A stretch of DNA of 64,000 nt from Polaribacter dokdonensis (GCF_024362345.1 NZ_CP101505.1:2191501-2255500), one strand, 5' to 3'; counted from the first letter of the stretch, positions 53,210 to 61,587 are shown. Notes: a model not told the origin generated them from the sequence alone. Numbers and translations are program-made.

Positions 53210-53791
53210 TTAGATTTTAAACTGATTTATATAACTTCTATTATTATTTCTAATAATTACTTTATACTCACCTTTTTGCTCACTATCTAATTTATAAACT
53301 CGATTTAAAATTGCTTCAGAAACAACAGTTTCAGAAAGAATTACTTCATCATTAAAGAATAAAGTAACTTGTAATGGCTTTTTATCAAAAGCTATTTTAC
53401 TAATCATTAATGTGTTTGCCTGGTTTCTTACAACTGGCTTAAAGATTTTTCTTTCTGATGTTTTGTCAAAAATAATTTCGTTTTCTTTTACCTTAACAGA
53501 CTTAATGATTATTTCAAAGTCTTTTTCTAATTCTAAAGTGTAGTTTCCATTTTCTAATTTAGAAAAATCAAAAACTTTTACTAAATCACCTTTCTTTTCT
53601 ACTTGCTCAGTATGTAAAATAATACCTGCACTGTTTTTAATAATTAATTGATGACCTTTCTTAGCGTCTTTAAATGCTACTTTAATTGTTTTTGCATCTA
53701 AGTTAGCTTCTAAATTTGCGTTGTTTGCGTAGTTTACCAATGTTCCTAACATTAAAACTACTACTAGTACTCTTGTTTTAATTGACTTCAT
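53210..53791 (-). CDS. Secreted beta-rich protein of unknown function
   Basis: This 193-residue protein has a signal peptide (residues 1 to about 24, RVLVVVLMLGTLVNYANNA) and a mature part of alternating beta strands: KTIKVAFKDAKKGHQLIIKN, ENGNYTLELEKDFEIIIKSV and EYKVIIRNNNRSYINQF. The last strand resembles the sorting-type end of type IX substrates in a loose way, but the canonical CTD motifs are missing. Long leader (about 130 bases, with a 9-bp hairpin) is predicted. The function is not recognised. Confidence 0.75.
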   Translation of the reverse strand: MKSIKTRVLVVVLMLGTLVNYANNANLEANLDAKTIKVAFKDAKKGHQLIIKNSAGIILHTEQVEKKGDLVKVFDFSKLENGNYTLELEKDFEIIIKSVKVKENEIIFDKTSERKIFKPVVRNQANTLMISKIAFDKKPLQVTLFFNDEVILSETVVSEAILNRVYKLDSEQKGEYKVIIRNNNRSYINQFKI

Positions 53792-53927
53792 AACTTATTG
53801 TATTTAGTTAAATTGTTTTATTTATATTTTGTAAACATTTCATAATTAGAAGAATAAAATCTAATACTTAAAAATGTTTCTTCTTTTTATAAATACAGGT
53901 TTGTGTTTTGTTGTATTTATTTTTGTG

Positions 53928-53935
53928 CAAAGTTA
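53928..53935 (-). promoter_or_regulatory. -7 box with a long leader for the secreted-protein gene
   Basis: TAACTTTG on the minus strand matches TAnnTTTG, with TTG at 53959-53961 near -35. It predicts a leader of about 130 bases. Confidence 0.5.
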
Positions 53936-54076
53936 CAGGTGAAATACAGTCTGAAAAACAACAGAATTGGCAATTTTATATGCTAAATTAACAAAATACC
54001 TTATGTTAAGAACTTGTTAAGTTAATTTAGCATAGAATATTGATAATTTTATATAGATAGTCTTAGTAATGTGTTG

Positions 54077-54084
54077 TATTTTTG
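54077..54084 (+). promoter_or_regulatory. -7 box abutting the AraC-regulator start
   Basis: TATTTTTG ends four bases before the ATG at 54089, which predicts a leaderless mRNA. It also shows that the upstream in-frame TTG/ATG-like starts are not used. Confidence 0.55.
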
Positions 54085-54088
54085 CAGT

Positions 54089-54961
54089 ATGATACAAAAG
54101 AAACCAACTTTAGAAAAAATTACGCCCAATTTTGGTAGTTCATTGTTGGTTAAAAAACATGAGGAGTTCTTAAAGACCAATATTCCTTTTTGGCATTTTC
54201 ATCCAGAGATAGAATTAGTATATGTAAATAAAGGAAAAGGGAAAAGACATATAGGTAATCATTTAAGTTACTTTAATAATAGCCAGTTGGTTTTAATTGG
54301 TTCTAATTTGCCTCATATAGGGTATATAGATCGTTTAACAACCAATGGTTCTGAAACTCTAATTCAGTTTTTACCAGATTTTTTAGGAAAAGATTTTTTT
54401 AAAATTCCAGAAATGGCTGCTATTGATGCCTTGTTTGAGCGTGCGAAAAAGGGTATTCGATTTAATATAGAAATTAAGCAAAGAATTGGAGCTAAAATTG
54501 AGAAGTTAGTAGAGTTAGAAGGTGCTGCAAGAATTACATCATTTATAGAAATTCTAAATGATTTAGCAACCACAGATGACTATACCTTATTAAATGCAAA
54601 TGGTTACGCTTTCGAAAGTGCTCATCAAGACAGTGATAAAATTGAAATGGTGTACAAACACATCAATAAAAATTTTAAAGAGCACATTAGTTTAGATGAA
54701 ATTGCAGAAATTGTAAGCATGACTGTACCTGCATTTTGTAGATATTTCAAGAAAACAACAGGTAAAACATTTACAAAGTTGGTTAATGAATATAGAGTTG
54801 TACATGCCACAAAATTACTAGCTGAAAGTAATATGAGTATTACAGATGTAAGTTTTGAATGTGGTTTTAACAATTTCTCTCACTTTAATAAACTATTTAA
54901 AGAGTTTACAGGCAAAAGCGCTTCAATATATAGAAGTGAAATGAAAGATTTAATTCAATAA
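54089..54961 (+). CDS. AraC-family transcriptional regulator
   Basis: This 290-residue protein has an N-terminal cupin sensor domain (FWHFHPEIELVYVNKGKGKR, GNHLSYFNNSQLVLIGSNLPH) and C-terminal tandem HTH motifs (about 190-288: ISLDEIAEIVSMTVPAFCRY, SITDVSFECGFNNFSHFNKL, FKEFTGKSASIYR). AraC regulators of this cupin type often control sugar or aromatic use. Start 54089 is set by the promoter box four bases upstream. The 61-residue gene follows after three bases. Confidence 0.92.
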   Translation: MIQKKPTLEKITPNFGSSLLVKKHEEFLKTNIPFWHFHPEIELVYVNKGKGKRHIGNHLSYFNNSQLVLIGSNLPHIGYIDRLTTNGSETLIQFLPDFLGKDFFKIPEMAAIDALFERAKKGIRFNIEIKQRIGAKIEKLVELEGAARITSFIEILNDLATTDDYTLLNANGYAFESAHQDSDKIEMVYKHINKNFKEHISLDEIAEIVSMTVPAFCRYFKKTTGKTFTKLVNEYRVVHATKLLAESNMSITDVSFECGFNNFSHFNKLFKEFTGKSASIYRSEMKDLIQ

Positions 54962-54964
54962 TAA

Positions 54965-55150
54965 ATGGCTTTAACTTCAGAAAAAAATATTAAAAAAGCA
55001 CTAGAGTATTATACTTTTAAAAGTAAACAACTTAAAGCGTTTATAAACGAAAACAACAATTTAACCGTAGAACAAATTATAGAATCTGGTAAAGAACTAG
55101 AAATATTAGAGTATAAAATTACAGCTTTAGAAGTTGTAGAAGAAAATTAA
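54965..55150 (+). CDS. Small helical protein downstream of the AraC regulator
   Basis: This 61-residue, mostly helical, charged protein (MALTSEKNIKKALEYYTFKS, VEQIIESGKELEILEYKITA) has no Cys, signal or membrane segment. It starts three bases after the regulator's stop and so is probably co-translated. Its stop codon TAA overlaps the TAA of the convergent HD-domain gene in the palindrome TTAA. I do not recognise it; the codon use is normal for the window, and its tight spacing supports that it is real. Confidence 0.6.
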   Translation: MALTSEKNIKKALEYYTFKSKQLKAFINENNNLTVEQIIESGKELEILEYKITALEVVEEN

Positions 55151-55812
55151 AGCTCTAATTTTCCATTCCACTCATTGTAGAATTGTTTTAGAAAACCTTC
55201 CATATATTCATGTCTGTTTTCTGCAATCTTTTTTCCTGCATCAGTATTCATTTCATCTTTTAAAAGCAATAACTTTTCATAAAAGTGATTAATAGTTGGT
55301 GCTTTAGAGTTTTTATACTCTTCTTTGGTCATATTTAAATTGGGTTGTACTTCTGGGTCATACAATGCTCTATTTTTAAAACCACCATAATTAAAACAAC
55401 GTGCAATTCCAATAGCACCAATAGCATCTAATCTATCAGCATCTTGTACAACCTGTAATTCTTTAGAATTAAATTGATTTTTATTTTCTTCTAGAGAATT
55501 TTTGAAAGATATATTCTTAATAATTTTAACTACGTGTTTACCAATCTCTTTTGGTACATTTTGTTCAATAAGAAACTTTGTTGCTTTTTTAGGGCCTAAT
55601 TTCTCATTTCCATTATGAAATTTAGGATCAGCAATATCATGCAGTAATGCAGCCAAAGAAACTACAAAAGCATCTACTTTTTCATCTCTAGCAATTAATA
55701 AAGTATTTCTAAATACACGTTCTATATGAAACCAATCATGGCCTCCTTCAGCGTCTTTTAATTCTTCTTTAACAAATGCAATTGTATTTTGTATTACTTC
55801 TTCTTGATTCAT
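55147..55812 (-). CDS. HD-domain phosphohydrolase
   Basis: This 221-residue protein has the HD metal-binding motif: HDWFHIERVFRNTL (first His-Asp), LAALLHDIADPKFH (HD) and VVQDADRLDAIGAIGIARCF (third Asp). It resembles YedJ-type HD phosphohydrolases, which dephosphorylate nucleotides or small phosphates; the substrate is unknown. It lies three bases after the small membrane gene, so both are in one transcript, and ends in an overlapping stop with the small gene on the other strand. Confidence 0.9.
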   Translation of the reverse strand: MNQEEVIQNTIAFVKEELKDAEGGHDWFHIERVFRNTLLIARDEKVDAFVVSLAALLHDIADPKFHNGNEKLGPKKATKFLIEQNVPKEIGKHVVKIIKNISFKNSLEENKNQFNSKELQVVQDADRLDAIGAIGIARCFNYGGFKNRALYDPEVQPNLNMTKEEYKNSKAPTINHFYEKLLLLKDEMNTDAGKKIAENRHEYMEGFLKQFYNEWNGKLEL

Positions 55813-55814
55813 CT

Positions 55815-56054
55815 TTAATTTCTTAAGCGCAATTCTTTTTTAATTTGGTTATATTCAAAATACATAGCAAAGAACATAGGTGCAAAGAATAAAGGCAAAA
55901 AAGTATGAAAAGTCATACCTCTATCTACTGTAGAAAAAACAGCAAAAATTATCATTAAAAAAACTAAAACACCTTGTATAATTAAAATTGTTTTTTGTTT
56001 TTTTAATTTTTTTTCTAGTTCAGGTTTTGTGTAAGTTGAATATTGAGAGGCCAT
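55815..56054 (-). CDS. Small two-helix membrane protein
   Basis: This 79-residue protein has a charged N-terminus (KPELEKKLKKQKT), two hydrophobic helices (about 23-42 and 50-66) and a basic C-terminus (QIKKELRLRN). It is three bases upstream of the HD phosphohydrolase on the same strand, so co-transcription and possibly partnership are likely. The family is not recognised with certainty. Confidence 0.7.
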   Translation of the reverse strand: MASQYSTYTKPELEKKLKKQKTILIIQGVLVFLMIIFAVFSTVDRGMTFHTFLPLFFAPMFFAMYFEYNQIKKELRLRN

Positions 56055-56070
56055 AGATTTTATAAAAATA

Positions 56071-56100
56071 CAAAATCCACTTTATAGAAAGTGGATTTTG
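56071..56100 (-). terminator. Terminator after the bacilliredoxin gene
   Basis: A perfect 13-bp stem CAAAATCCACTTT/AAAGTGGATTTTG (56071-56083 with 56088-56100) has a 4-nt loop; on the minus strand it follows the gene and leads into T-rich sequence. Confidence 0.8.
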
Positions 56101-56123
56101 GTTTGTTTCTTAATACGTAAAGA

Positions 56124-56534
56124 TTAACAGTGCTCTTCGTAAGCAGCAGCTAAGTTTTGTGCAATCATTTGTGCAGAACGACCTTCAATATGATGTCTTT
56201 CTAACATGTGCACTAAATTACCATCTTTAAATAAGGCAATTGCAGGCGATGAAGGTGGAAAAGGAATCATAAATTCTCTAGCTTTTTGAGTAGATTCTTT
56301 TTCTACACCAGCAAAAACTGTAGTTAAATTGGTTGGTGTTTTGTCTGCACCTAAAGAAGCAATAGCTCCAGGTCTTGCAGTACCAGCTGCACAACCACAT
56401 ACAGAGTTTACCATTACTAAAGTAGTACCTTCCTTAGACATTGCGTTTTCAACATCTTCACTTGTATATAATGCTTCAAAACCAGCGTTAATTAACTCAT
56501 CACGCATTGGTTTTACTAATTCTTCTGGATACAT
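56124..56534 (-). CDS. Bacilliredoxin (BrxA/BrxB, YphP/YqiW family)
   Basis: This 136-residue thiol protein has the CGC motif of the family: NSVCGCAAGTARPG (Cys46, Cys48), plus a C-terminal Cys136. Bacilliredoxins reduce bacillithiol-protein mixed disulfides in Firmicutes and Bacteroidota that make bacillithiol. The start MYPEELVKPMRDELINAGFE matches the usual family N-terminus. A -7 box is 19 bases upstream. It is transcribed alone, ending in a hairpin. Confidence 0.93.
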   Translation of the reverse strand: MYPEELVKPMRDELINAGFEALYTSEDVENAMSKEGTTLVMVNSVCGCAAGTARPGAIASLGADKTPTNLTTVFAGVEKESTQKAREFMIPFPPSSPAIALFKDGNLVHMLERHHIEGRSAQMIAQNLAAAYEEHC

Positions 56535-56552
56535 AATTAATTATTTAGACTG

Positions 56553-56560
56553 CAAATATA
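56553..56560 (-). promoter_or_regulatory. -7 box for the bacilliredoxin gene
   Basis: TATATTTG on the minus strand matches TAnnTTTG, 19 bases before the ATG. Confidence 0.55.
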
Positions 56561-56663
56561 ATCAATCTAAAAGCAAAATTCAACTGCAAAATCATACTTC
56601 TATCAATGTATTAATCAATTAAATTGATGTTAGAAATTACCAGCATTAATCCTGATGTTTGTT

Positions 56664-56671
56664 TATATTTG
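56664..56671 (+). promoter_or_regulatory. -7 box for the TerB-DnaJ gene
   Basis: TATATTTG matches TAnnTTTG and ends 21 bases before the ATG at 56693; it supports that start over the longer upstream frame. Confidence 0.55.
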
Positions 56672-56692
56672 AAGCTAAAATTTAAAAAGAGC

Positions 56693-57457
56693 ATGAATAG
56701 TTTTTCTAAATGGTTAGGAGCAGGTTTAGGTTTTACGTTAGGAGGCCCAATAGGAGCAGCAATTGGTTTTGCAATTGGTAGTTTTGTAGACGGTTTTACA
56801 CTAGACGAATTTAAACAAGAACAATTAGATTATGATAAAAATCGTAAGCCAAAAGGGAGTTTTAGAAGAGCAAATACGCAATCTGGAGATTTTGAAATGA
56901 GTCTTCTTGTTTTAGCATCGATTGTTATAAAATCTGATGGTAAAATAGATCAACGTGAATTAGATTTTGTGCGTTCTCAGTTCTTAAATATGTATGGTAA
57001 ACAACGTGCAAATAATGCATTTAAATTGTTTAAAGGTATAGTTAAGAAACAAATTTCTGCACGTCAAGTGTGTATTCAAATTAGAGAGCATATGTCTCAT
57101 TCTGCTCGTTTACAATTGTTACACTTTTTATTTGGTATTGCTAAAGCAGATGAGTTTGTAACTAAAAATGAGGTAGAAGAAATTCGTAAAATTGCAGGTT
57201 ACTTATACATCAATCAAAATGATTATGAATCTATTAAAGCCATGTTTTATAATGAGTCTGATAATTCTTATAAAATTTTAGAGATTACAAAAAGTGCAAC
57301 TAATGATGAGGTTAAATCTGCATACAGAAAAATGGTAAAAAAATACCATCCAGATAAAGTGCAAGATTTAGGAGAAGAGCACATAAAAGGCGCAAAAGAA
57401 AAATTTCAAAGCATACAAACTGCCTACGAAAACATTAAAAGCGAAAGAGGCATGTAA
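56693..57457 (+). CDS. TerB-DnaJ domain protein (DjlA-like)
   Basis: This 254-residue protein starts at ATG 56693 (MNSFSKWLGAGLGF). A glycine-rich hydrophobic N-terminus (GLGFTLGGPIGAAIGFAIG) could insert in or touch the membrane. A TerB-like helical domain (about 60-170: LLVLASIVIKSDGKIDQREL) and a C-terminal J domain (about 185-250) with YRKMVKKYHPDKV, the HPD motif, follow. DjlA-type proteins recruit DnaK to the membrane. Its stop lies 126 bases before the ileS leader ORF. No partner gene is adjacent. Confidence 0.9.
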   Translation: MNSFSKWLGAGLGFTLGGPIGAAIGFAIGSFVDGFTLDEFKQEQLDYDKNRKPKGSFRRANTQSGDFEMSLLVLASIVIKSDGKIDQRELDFVRSQFLNMYGKQRANNAFKLFKGIVKKQISARQVCIQIREHMSHSARLQLLHFLFGIAKADEFVTKNEVEEIRKIAGYLYINQNDYESIKAMFYNESDNSYKILEITKSATNDEVKSAYRKMVKKYHPDKVQDLGEEHIKGAKEKFQSIQTAYENIKSERGM

Positions 57458-57551
57458 GTTCTATACTGCCTGAAAAAAACTACAATATTTGATGTAAAAT
57501 AAGGAAACTTTAATTTTAAGTTACCACACTTAAAAATTACTAGAAAATCCT

Positions 57552-57559
57552 TAATTTCG
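57552..57559 (+). promoter_or_regulatory. Probable -7 box for the ileS leader
   Basis: TAATTTCG differs from TAnnTTTG at one base. A start a few bases later would give a leader of about 130 bases with the short ORF at 57584. Confidence 0.4.
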
Positions 57560-57583
57560 CAGTCTCATTAAAAATGAGGCAAA

Positions 57584-57646
57584 ATGAAAGCGAAAACTTT
57601 AATTTTTAGAGTCTTATCTGCTTTAAAAGATAGGTTTCTAAAATAG
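57584..57646 (+). other. Short ORF in the ileS leader (possible leader peptide)
   Basis: An ATG 24 bases downstream of the probable -7 box opens a 20-codon frame (MKAKTLIFRVLSALKDRFLK) ending in TAG, 44 bases before the ileS ATG. It is amphipathic and has one Ile codon only, so it is not a classic Ile-attenuation peptide. The core LSxLK is also seen in the hmgA leader ORF (LSYLK). It may be a regulatory leader peptide or chance. Confidence 0.35.
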
Positions 57647-57690
57647 ATAAAGTTTGTATGGCATCATGAATTAAAATAAAAAAAATCCAG

Positions 57691-60600
57691 ATGAAATTTC
57701 CTGAATACAAAGGACTAGATTTACCAAAAGTAGCAGAAGAAATCTTAAATTCTTGGCAAGAGAAAAATATATTCGAAAAAAGCATTACATCTAGAGAAGG
57801 TGCAGAACCTTTTATATTTTTTGAAGGGCCACCTTCAGCAAATGGTCTTCCAGGAGTTCACCATGTTTTAGCAAGAGCAATCAAAGATATTTTTCCTAGA
57901 TACAAAACCATGAAAGGTTTTCAGGTAAAAAGAAAAGCAGGTTGGGATACTCATGGTTTACCAATAGAATTAGGTGTAGAGAAAGAATTAGGAATTACAA
58001 AAGAAGATATTGGTAAAAAAATATCTGTAGAAGATTATAATGCAGCTTGTAGAAAAGCGGTTATGAGATACACAGATATCTGGAATGATTTGACTCAGAA
58101 AATGGGATATTGGGTAGATATGGAAGATCCATATATTACTTATGAACCAAAATATATGGAGTCTGTTTGGTGGTTATTAAAACAGATTTATAACAAAGAA
58201 TTAATATACAAAGGGTATACAATTCAACCTTATTCACCAAAAGCAGGTACAGGTTTAAGTTCTCACGAATTAAATCAACCAGGTACCTATCAAGATGTAA
58301 CAGATACAACAGTTGTTGCTCAATTTAAAGCGATAAATGAAACCTTACCAGATTTTTTACAAAATGAAGGTGATATTAATTTCATTGCTTGGACTACAAC
58401 TCCTTGGACATTGCCAAGTAATACAGCCTTAACTGTTGGGCCAAAAATTGAATATGTTTTAGTAGACACTTATAATCAATATACTTTTGAACCTGTAAAA
58501 GTAATATTAGCTAAAAACTTAATTAGCAAACAATTTGGAGGTAAAAATGCCTTTGAAGTTGAAACTGCTGATGAATTAAAAGCATATAAATCAGGAGAAA
58601 AGAAAATTCCTTTTTACGTTGTAAAAGAATTTATAGGTAAAGATTTGGTAGGTATAAAATACGAGCAATTGTTAGATTATGCTTTACCAAATGATAATCC
58701 TCAAGATGCTTTTAGAGTAATATCAGGAGATTTTGTAACTACAGAAGATGGTACAGGAATTGTACACACAGCACCAACTTTTGGGGCAGATGATGCTTTA
58801 GTATCTAAACAGGCATCACCAGAAATTCCACCATTATTAGTAAAAGATGAAAATGACAATTTAGTTCCTTTAGTAGATTTACAAGGTAAATTTAGACCAG
58901 AGGTTAAAGATGATATTTATGGTTTTGCAAATGAATATGTAAAATCTGAATATTTAACTGAAGATGATCTTGCTTCAGAATTAAAAACGCAACAAGAGAA
59001 ATTAAAAGACGTTCTAAAAAATCAGAAACAGTATTTATCTGTAGATGAACGTTTAGGGTTAAAATTAAAGAATGAAAACAAAGCGTTTAAAGTAGAAAAA
59101 TACAAGCACAGTTACCCAAATTGTTGGAGAACAGATAAGCCAATTTTATATTATCCATTAGATTCTTGGTTTATTAAAATTACTGATGTAAAAGATAGAA
59201 TGCATGAGCTAAACAAAACCATAAACTGGAAACCAGAATCTACAGGAACTGGGCGTTTTGGAAATTGGTTGGCAAATGCAAACGATTGGAACTTGTCTAG
59301 ATCTCGTTATTGGGGAATTCCATTACCAATTTGGAGAACAGAAGATGGTAAAGAAGAAATCTGTATTGGTTCTGTAGAAGAATTAAAATCAGAAATGGCA
59401 AAAGCTATAGAAGCTGGAGTTTTAGACAAAGATATTTTTGAAGATTTTGAAGTAGGCAATATGTCTGATGAAAACTATGCTAAAATAGATTTACATAAAA
59501 ACATTGTAGATGAAATTACCTTAGTTTCTGCTACAGGAAAACCTATGAAACGTGAATCTGATTTAATAGATGTTTGGTTCGATTCTGGCTCTATGCCTTA
59601 TGCTCAATGGCATTATCCTTTTCAGAATAAAGAATTGGTAGATACTACTTGGAGAAAAGCAGATTTTATTGCAGAAGGAGTAGATCAAACCAGAGGTTGG
59701 TTCTATACATTACATGCAATTGCAACAATGATTTTTGATGACGTTGCTTATAAAAATGTAGTATCTAATGGTTTAGTTTTAGATAAAAACGGACATAAAA
59801 TGTCTAAACGTTTAGGTAATGCAGCAGATCCTTTCGAAACTTTAGGCAAATATGGAGCAGATGCCACAAGGTGGTATATGATTTCTAATGCCAATCCTTG
59901 GGATAATTTAAAGTTTGATTTAGAAGGAATTGAAGAAGTAAAACGTAAGTTTTTTGGAACTTTATACAACACCTATTCTTTCTTTAGTTTATATACAAAT
60001 ATTGATGGTTTTGCTTACAAAGAAGCAGATGTTGTTTTAAATGAAAGACCAGAATTAGACAGATGGATTTTATCTGAATTACATACTTTAATAAATAAAG
60101 TAGATAAATTTTATTCAGATTATGAGCCAACAAGAGCTGCAAGAGCAATTTCAGATTTTACGCAAGAATACTTAAGTAACTGGTATGTACGTTTAAGTAG
60201 AAGACGTTTTTGGAAAGGTACTTATGAAACAGATAAAATTTCTGCTTATCAAACCTTATATACTTGTATGACAACAGTTGCCAAATTAGCAGCACCAATT
60301 GCTCCATTTTTTATGGATAGATTGTATCAAGATTTAAATTCGGTAACTAATAAGGAAACTTCAGAAAGTATTCACTTATCAGATTTTCCGAAATTTGATG
60401 AAAGCTTTGTAGATAAGAGTTTAGAGCGTAAAATGGAGAACGCACAAACTATTTCATCTCTAGTATTATCACTTAGAGCAAAAGAGAAAATAAAAGTACG
60501 TCAGCCATTACAGAAAATTATGATTCCTGTTGATAATACTCAACAGAAAGAAGAAATTTTAGCTGTAGAAAACTTAATAAAACACGAAGTAAATATTAAA

Positions 60601-61158
60601 GAAATCCAATTAATGGAAGACGCTTCAGATATTTTAATCAAACAAATAAAGCCTAATTTTAAAGCTTTAGGCCCAAAGTTTGGTAAAGACATGCGTTTTA
60701 TAGCTGCTGAAGTTCAGAAGTTTACTCAAGAAGATATTAACAAAATAGAGAAAGATAAAAACATTTCTATAGAAGTTAATGGTAAAAATATTATTTTAGA
60801 AGCCTCAGATGTAGAAATATCATCTAAAGATATAGAAGGTTGGTTAGTGGCAAATGAAGGTTCATTAACTGTGGCTTTAGATGTTACTATAACAGAAGAT
60901 TTACGTAAAGAAGGTGTAGCCAGAGAATTGGTGAATAGAATTCAAAATGCACGTAAAGATGCTGGTTTAGAAGTAACAGATAAAATAAAATTAACGGTTT
61001 TAAATTACGATAATTTACAACAATCTATAACTGATAATAAAGACTACATTATGAGTGAGACATTAACTAAAGAATTGGTTTTTGTTGATGAGTTAGAAGA
61101 AGGTACAGACATAGAGTTTGATACCATTGAAAGTAAAATATTAATCGAAAAAATTTAG
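57691..61158 (+). CDS. ileS: Isoleucyl-tRNA synthetase, type 2 with GVHH signature
   Basis: This 1155-residue class I synthetase charges tRNA-Ile. The first class I signature, normally HxGH, is found as GPPSANGLPGVHHVLARAI, i.e. Gly55-Val56-His57-His58, with His and Gly swapped. KMSKR is at 703-707 (GHKMSKRLGN). The editing domain (roughly 190-400, WTTTPWTLPSNTAL, DGTGIVHTAPTFGADD) and anticodon domain (WYVRLSRRRFW) are present, and the long C-terminal extension fits the eukaryote-like IleRS2. Type 2 enzymes are less sensitive to mupirocin. It is followed after four bases by the DksA-like gene. Confidence 0.96.
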   Translation: MKFPEYKGLDLPKVAEEILNSWQEKNIFEKSITSREGAEPFIFFEGPPSANGLPGVHHVLARAIKDIFPRYKTMKGFQVKRKAGWDTHGLPIELGVEKELGITKEDIGKKISVEDYNAACRKAVMRYTDIWNDLTQKMGYWVDMEDPYITYEPKYMESVWWLLKQIYNKELIYKGYTIQPYSPKAGTGLSSHELNQPGTYQDVTDTTVVAQFKAINETLPDFLQNEGDINFIAWTTTPWTLPSNTALTVGPKIEYVLVDTYNQYTFEPVKVILAKNLISKQFGGKNAFEVETADELKAYKSGEKKIPFYVVKEFIGKDLVGIKYEQLLDYALPNDNPQDAFRVISGDFVTTEDGTGIVHTAPTFGADDALVSKQASPEIPPLLVKDENDNLVPLVDLQGKFRPEVKDDIYGFANEYVKSEYLTEDDLASELKTQQEKLKDVLKNQKQYLSVDERLGLKLKNENKAFKVEKYKHSYPNCWRTDKPILYYPLDSWFIKITDVKDRMHELNKTINWKPESTGTGRFGNWLANANDWNLSRSRYWGIPLPIWRTEDGKEEICIGSVEELKSEMAKAIEAGVLDKDIFEDFEVGNMSDENYAKIDLHKNIVDEITLVSATGKPMKRESDLIDVWFDSGSMPYAQWHYPFQNKELVDTTWRKADFIAEGVDQTRGWFYTLHAIATMIFDDVAYKNVVSNGLVLDKNGHKMSKRLGNAADPFETLGKYGADATRWYMISNANPWDNLKFDLEGIEEVKRKFFGTLYNTYSFFSLYTNIDGFAYKEADVVLNERPELDRWILSELHTLINKVDKFYSDYEPTRAARAISDFTQEYLSNWYVRLSRRRFWKGTYETDKISAYQTLYTCMTTVAKLAAPIAPFFMDRLYQDLNSVTNKETSESIHLSDFPKFDESFVDKSLERKMENAQTISSLVLSLRAKEKIKVRQPLQKIMIPVDNTQQKEEILAVENLIKHEVNIKEIQLMEDASDILIKQIKPNFKALGPKFGKDMRFIAAEVQKFTQEDINKIEKDKNISIEVNGKNIILEASDVEISSKDIEGWLVANEGSLTVALDVTITEDLRKEGVARELVNRIQNARKDAGLEVTDKIKLTVLNYDNLQQSITDNKDYIMSETLTKELVFVDELEEGTDIEFDTIESKILIEKI

Positions 61159-61162
61159 GAAC

Positions 61163-61540
61163 ATGCCAGATGTTAAAGTAAAATATTCTGAAGAAGATCT
61201 TCAAGAATTTAAGGCAATCATCGAAAAGAAAATTGCAAGAGCAAACGAAGATTTAGAGTTGTTAAGAGCAGCTTATAAAAATGATGCAAATAATGGTACA
61301 GATGATACTTTATCATCATTTAAATCTTTTGATGAAGGTTCAGATGTTATGAATAAAGAAGCAAATGTGCAATTGGCTATAAGACAAGAAAAATTTATTA
61401 GAGACCTAAAAAACGCTTTATTACGTATAGAAAACAAAACGTATGGTGTTTGTAGAGTTACTGGTAAATTAATCCAGAAAGAGCGTTTAAAATTAGTACC
61501 TCATGCAACGTTAAGTATTGAGGCTAAAAGAGCTCAGTAA
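61163..61540 (+). CDS. TraR/DksA-family protein with a degenerate zinc finger
   Basis: This 125-residue protein has the DksA-like N-terminal coiled coil (LQEFKAIIEKKIARANEDLE, DEGSDVMNKEANVQLAIRQE) and the C-terminal finger region YGVCRVTGKLIQKERLKLVPHATLSIEAKRA. Only one of the four zinc Cys is kept (VCRVT); the others are Thr, Ser and Ala. The RL..VP.A arrangement is otherwise that of TraR/DksA. It binds RNA polymerase in the family, and this Cys-poor form seems usual in Bacteroidota. It lies four bases after ileS and is followed by a terminator. Confidence 0.88.
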   Translation: MPDVKVKYSEEDLQEFKAIIEKKIARANEDLELLRAAYKNDANNGTDDTLSSFKSFDEGSDVMNKEANVQLAIRQEKFIRDLKNALLRIENKTYGVCRVTGKLIQKERLKLVPHATLSIEAKRAQ

Positions 61541-61560
61541 TAATTAGTAAAAAATTTATA

Positions 61561-61587
61561 AAGCTTCTTTTTAAGAAGCTTTTTTTT
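61561..61587 (+). terminator. Terminator whose U-tract abuts the next ATG
   Basis: The stem AAGCTTCTT/AAGAAGCTT (61561-61569 with 61573-61581) has a TTT loop; the T tract ends directly at the ATG 61588, leaving no promoter or leader for the next gene. Confidence 0.85.

Larger units (their letters stand above)
53792..54088. other. Divergent intergenic region with two promoters and a leader hairpin
   Basis: This is the longest gene-free stretch. It carries the minus-strand -7 box at 53928-53935, the plus-strand -7 box at 54077-54084, and an inverted repeat ATAAATACA/TGTATTTAT around 53889-53920 that would fold in the long minus-strand leader. No ORF or known RNA motif is evident. Confidence 0.4.

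Noticed and set aside
53210..53791. Type IX secretion cargo
   Set aside because: A signal peptide and beta strands are present, but the canonical C-terminal sorting-domain motifs are not convincing.
57458..57690. T-box leader upstream of ileS
   Set aside because: No specifier loop or T-box consensus bases were recognised; Bacteroidota rarely have T-boxes. Only a short ORF is seen.
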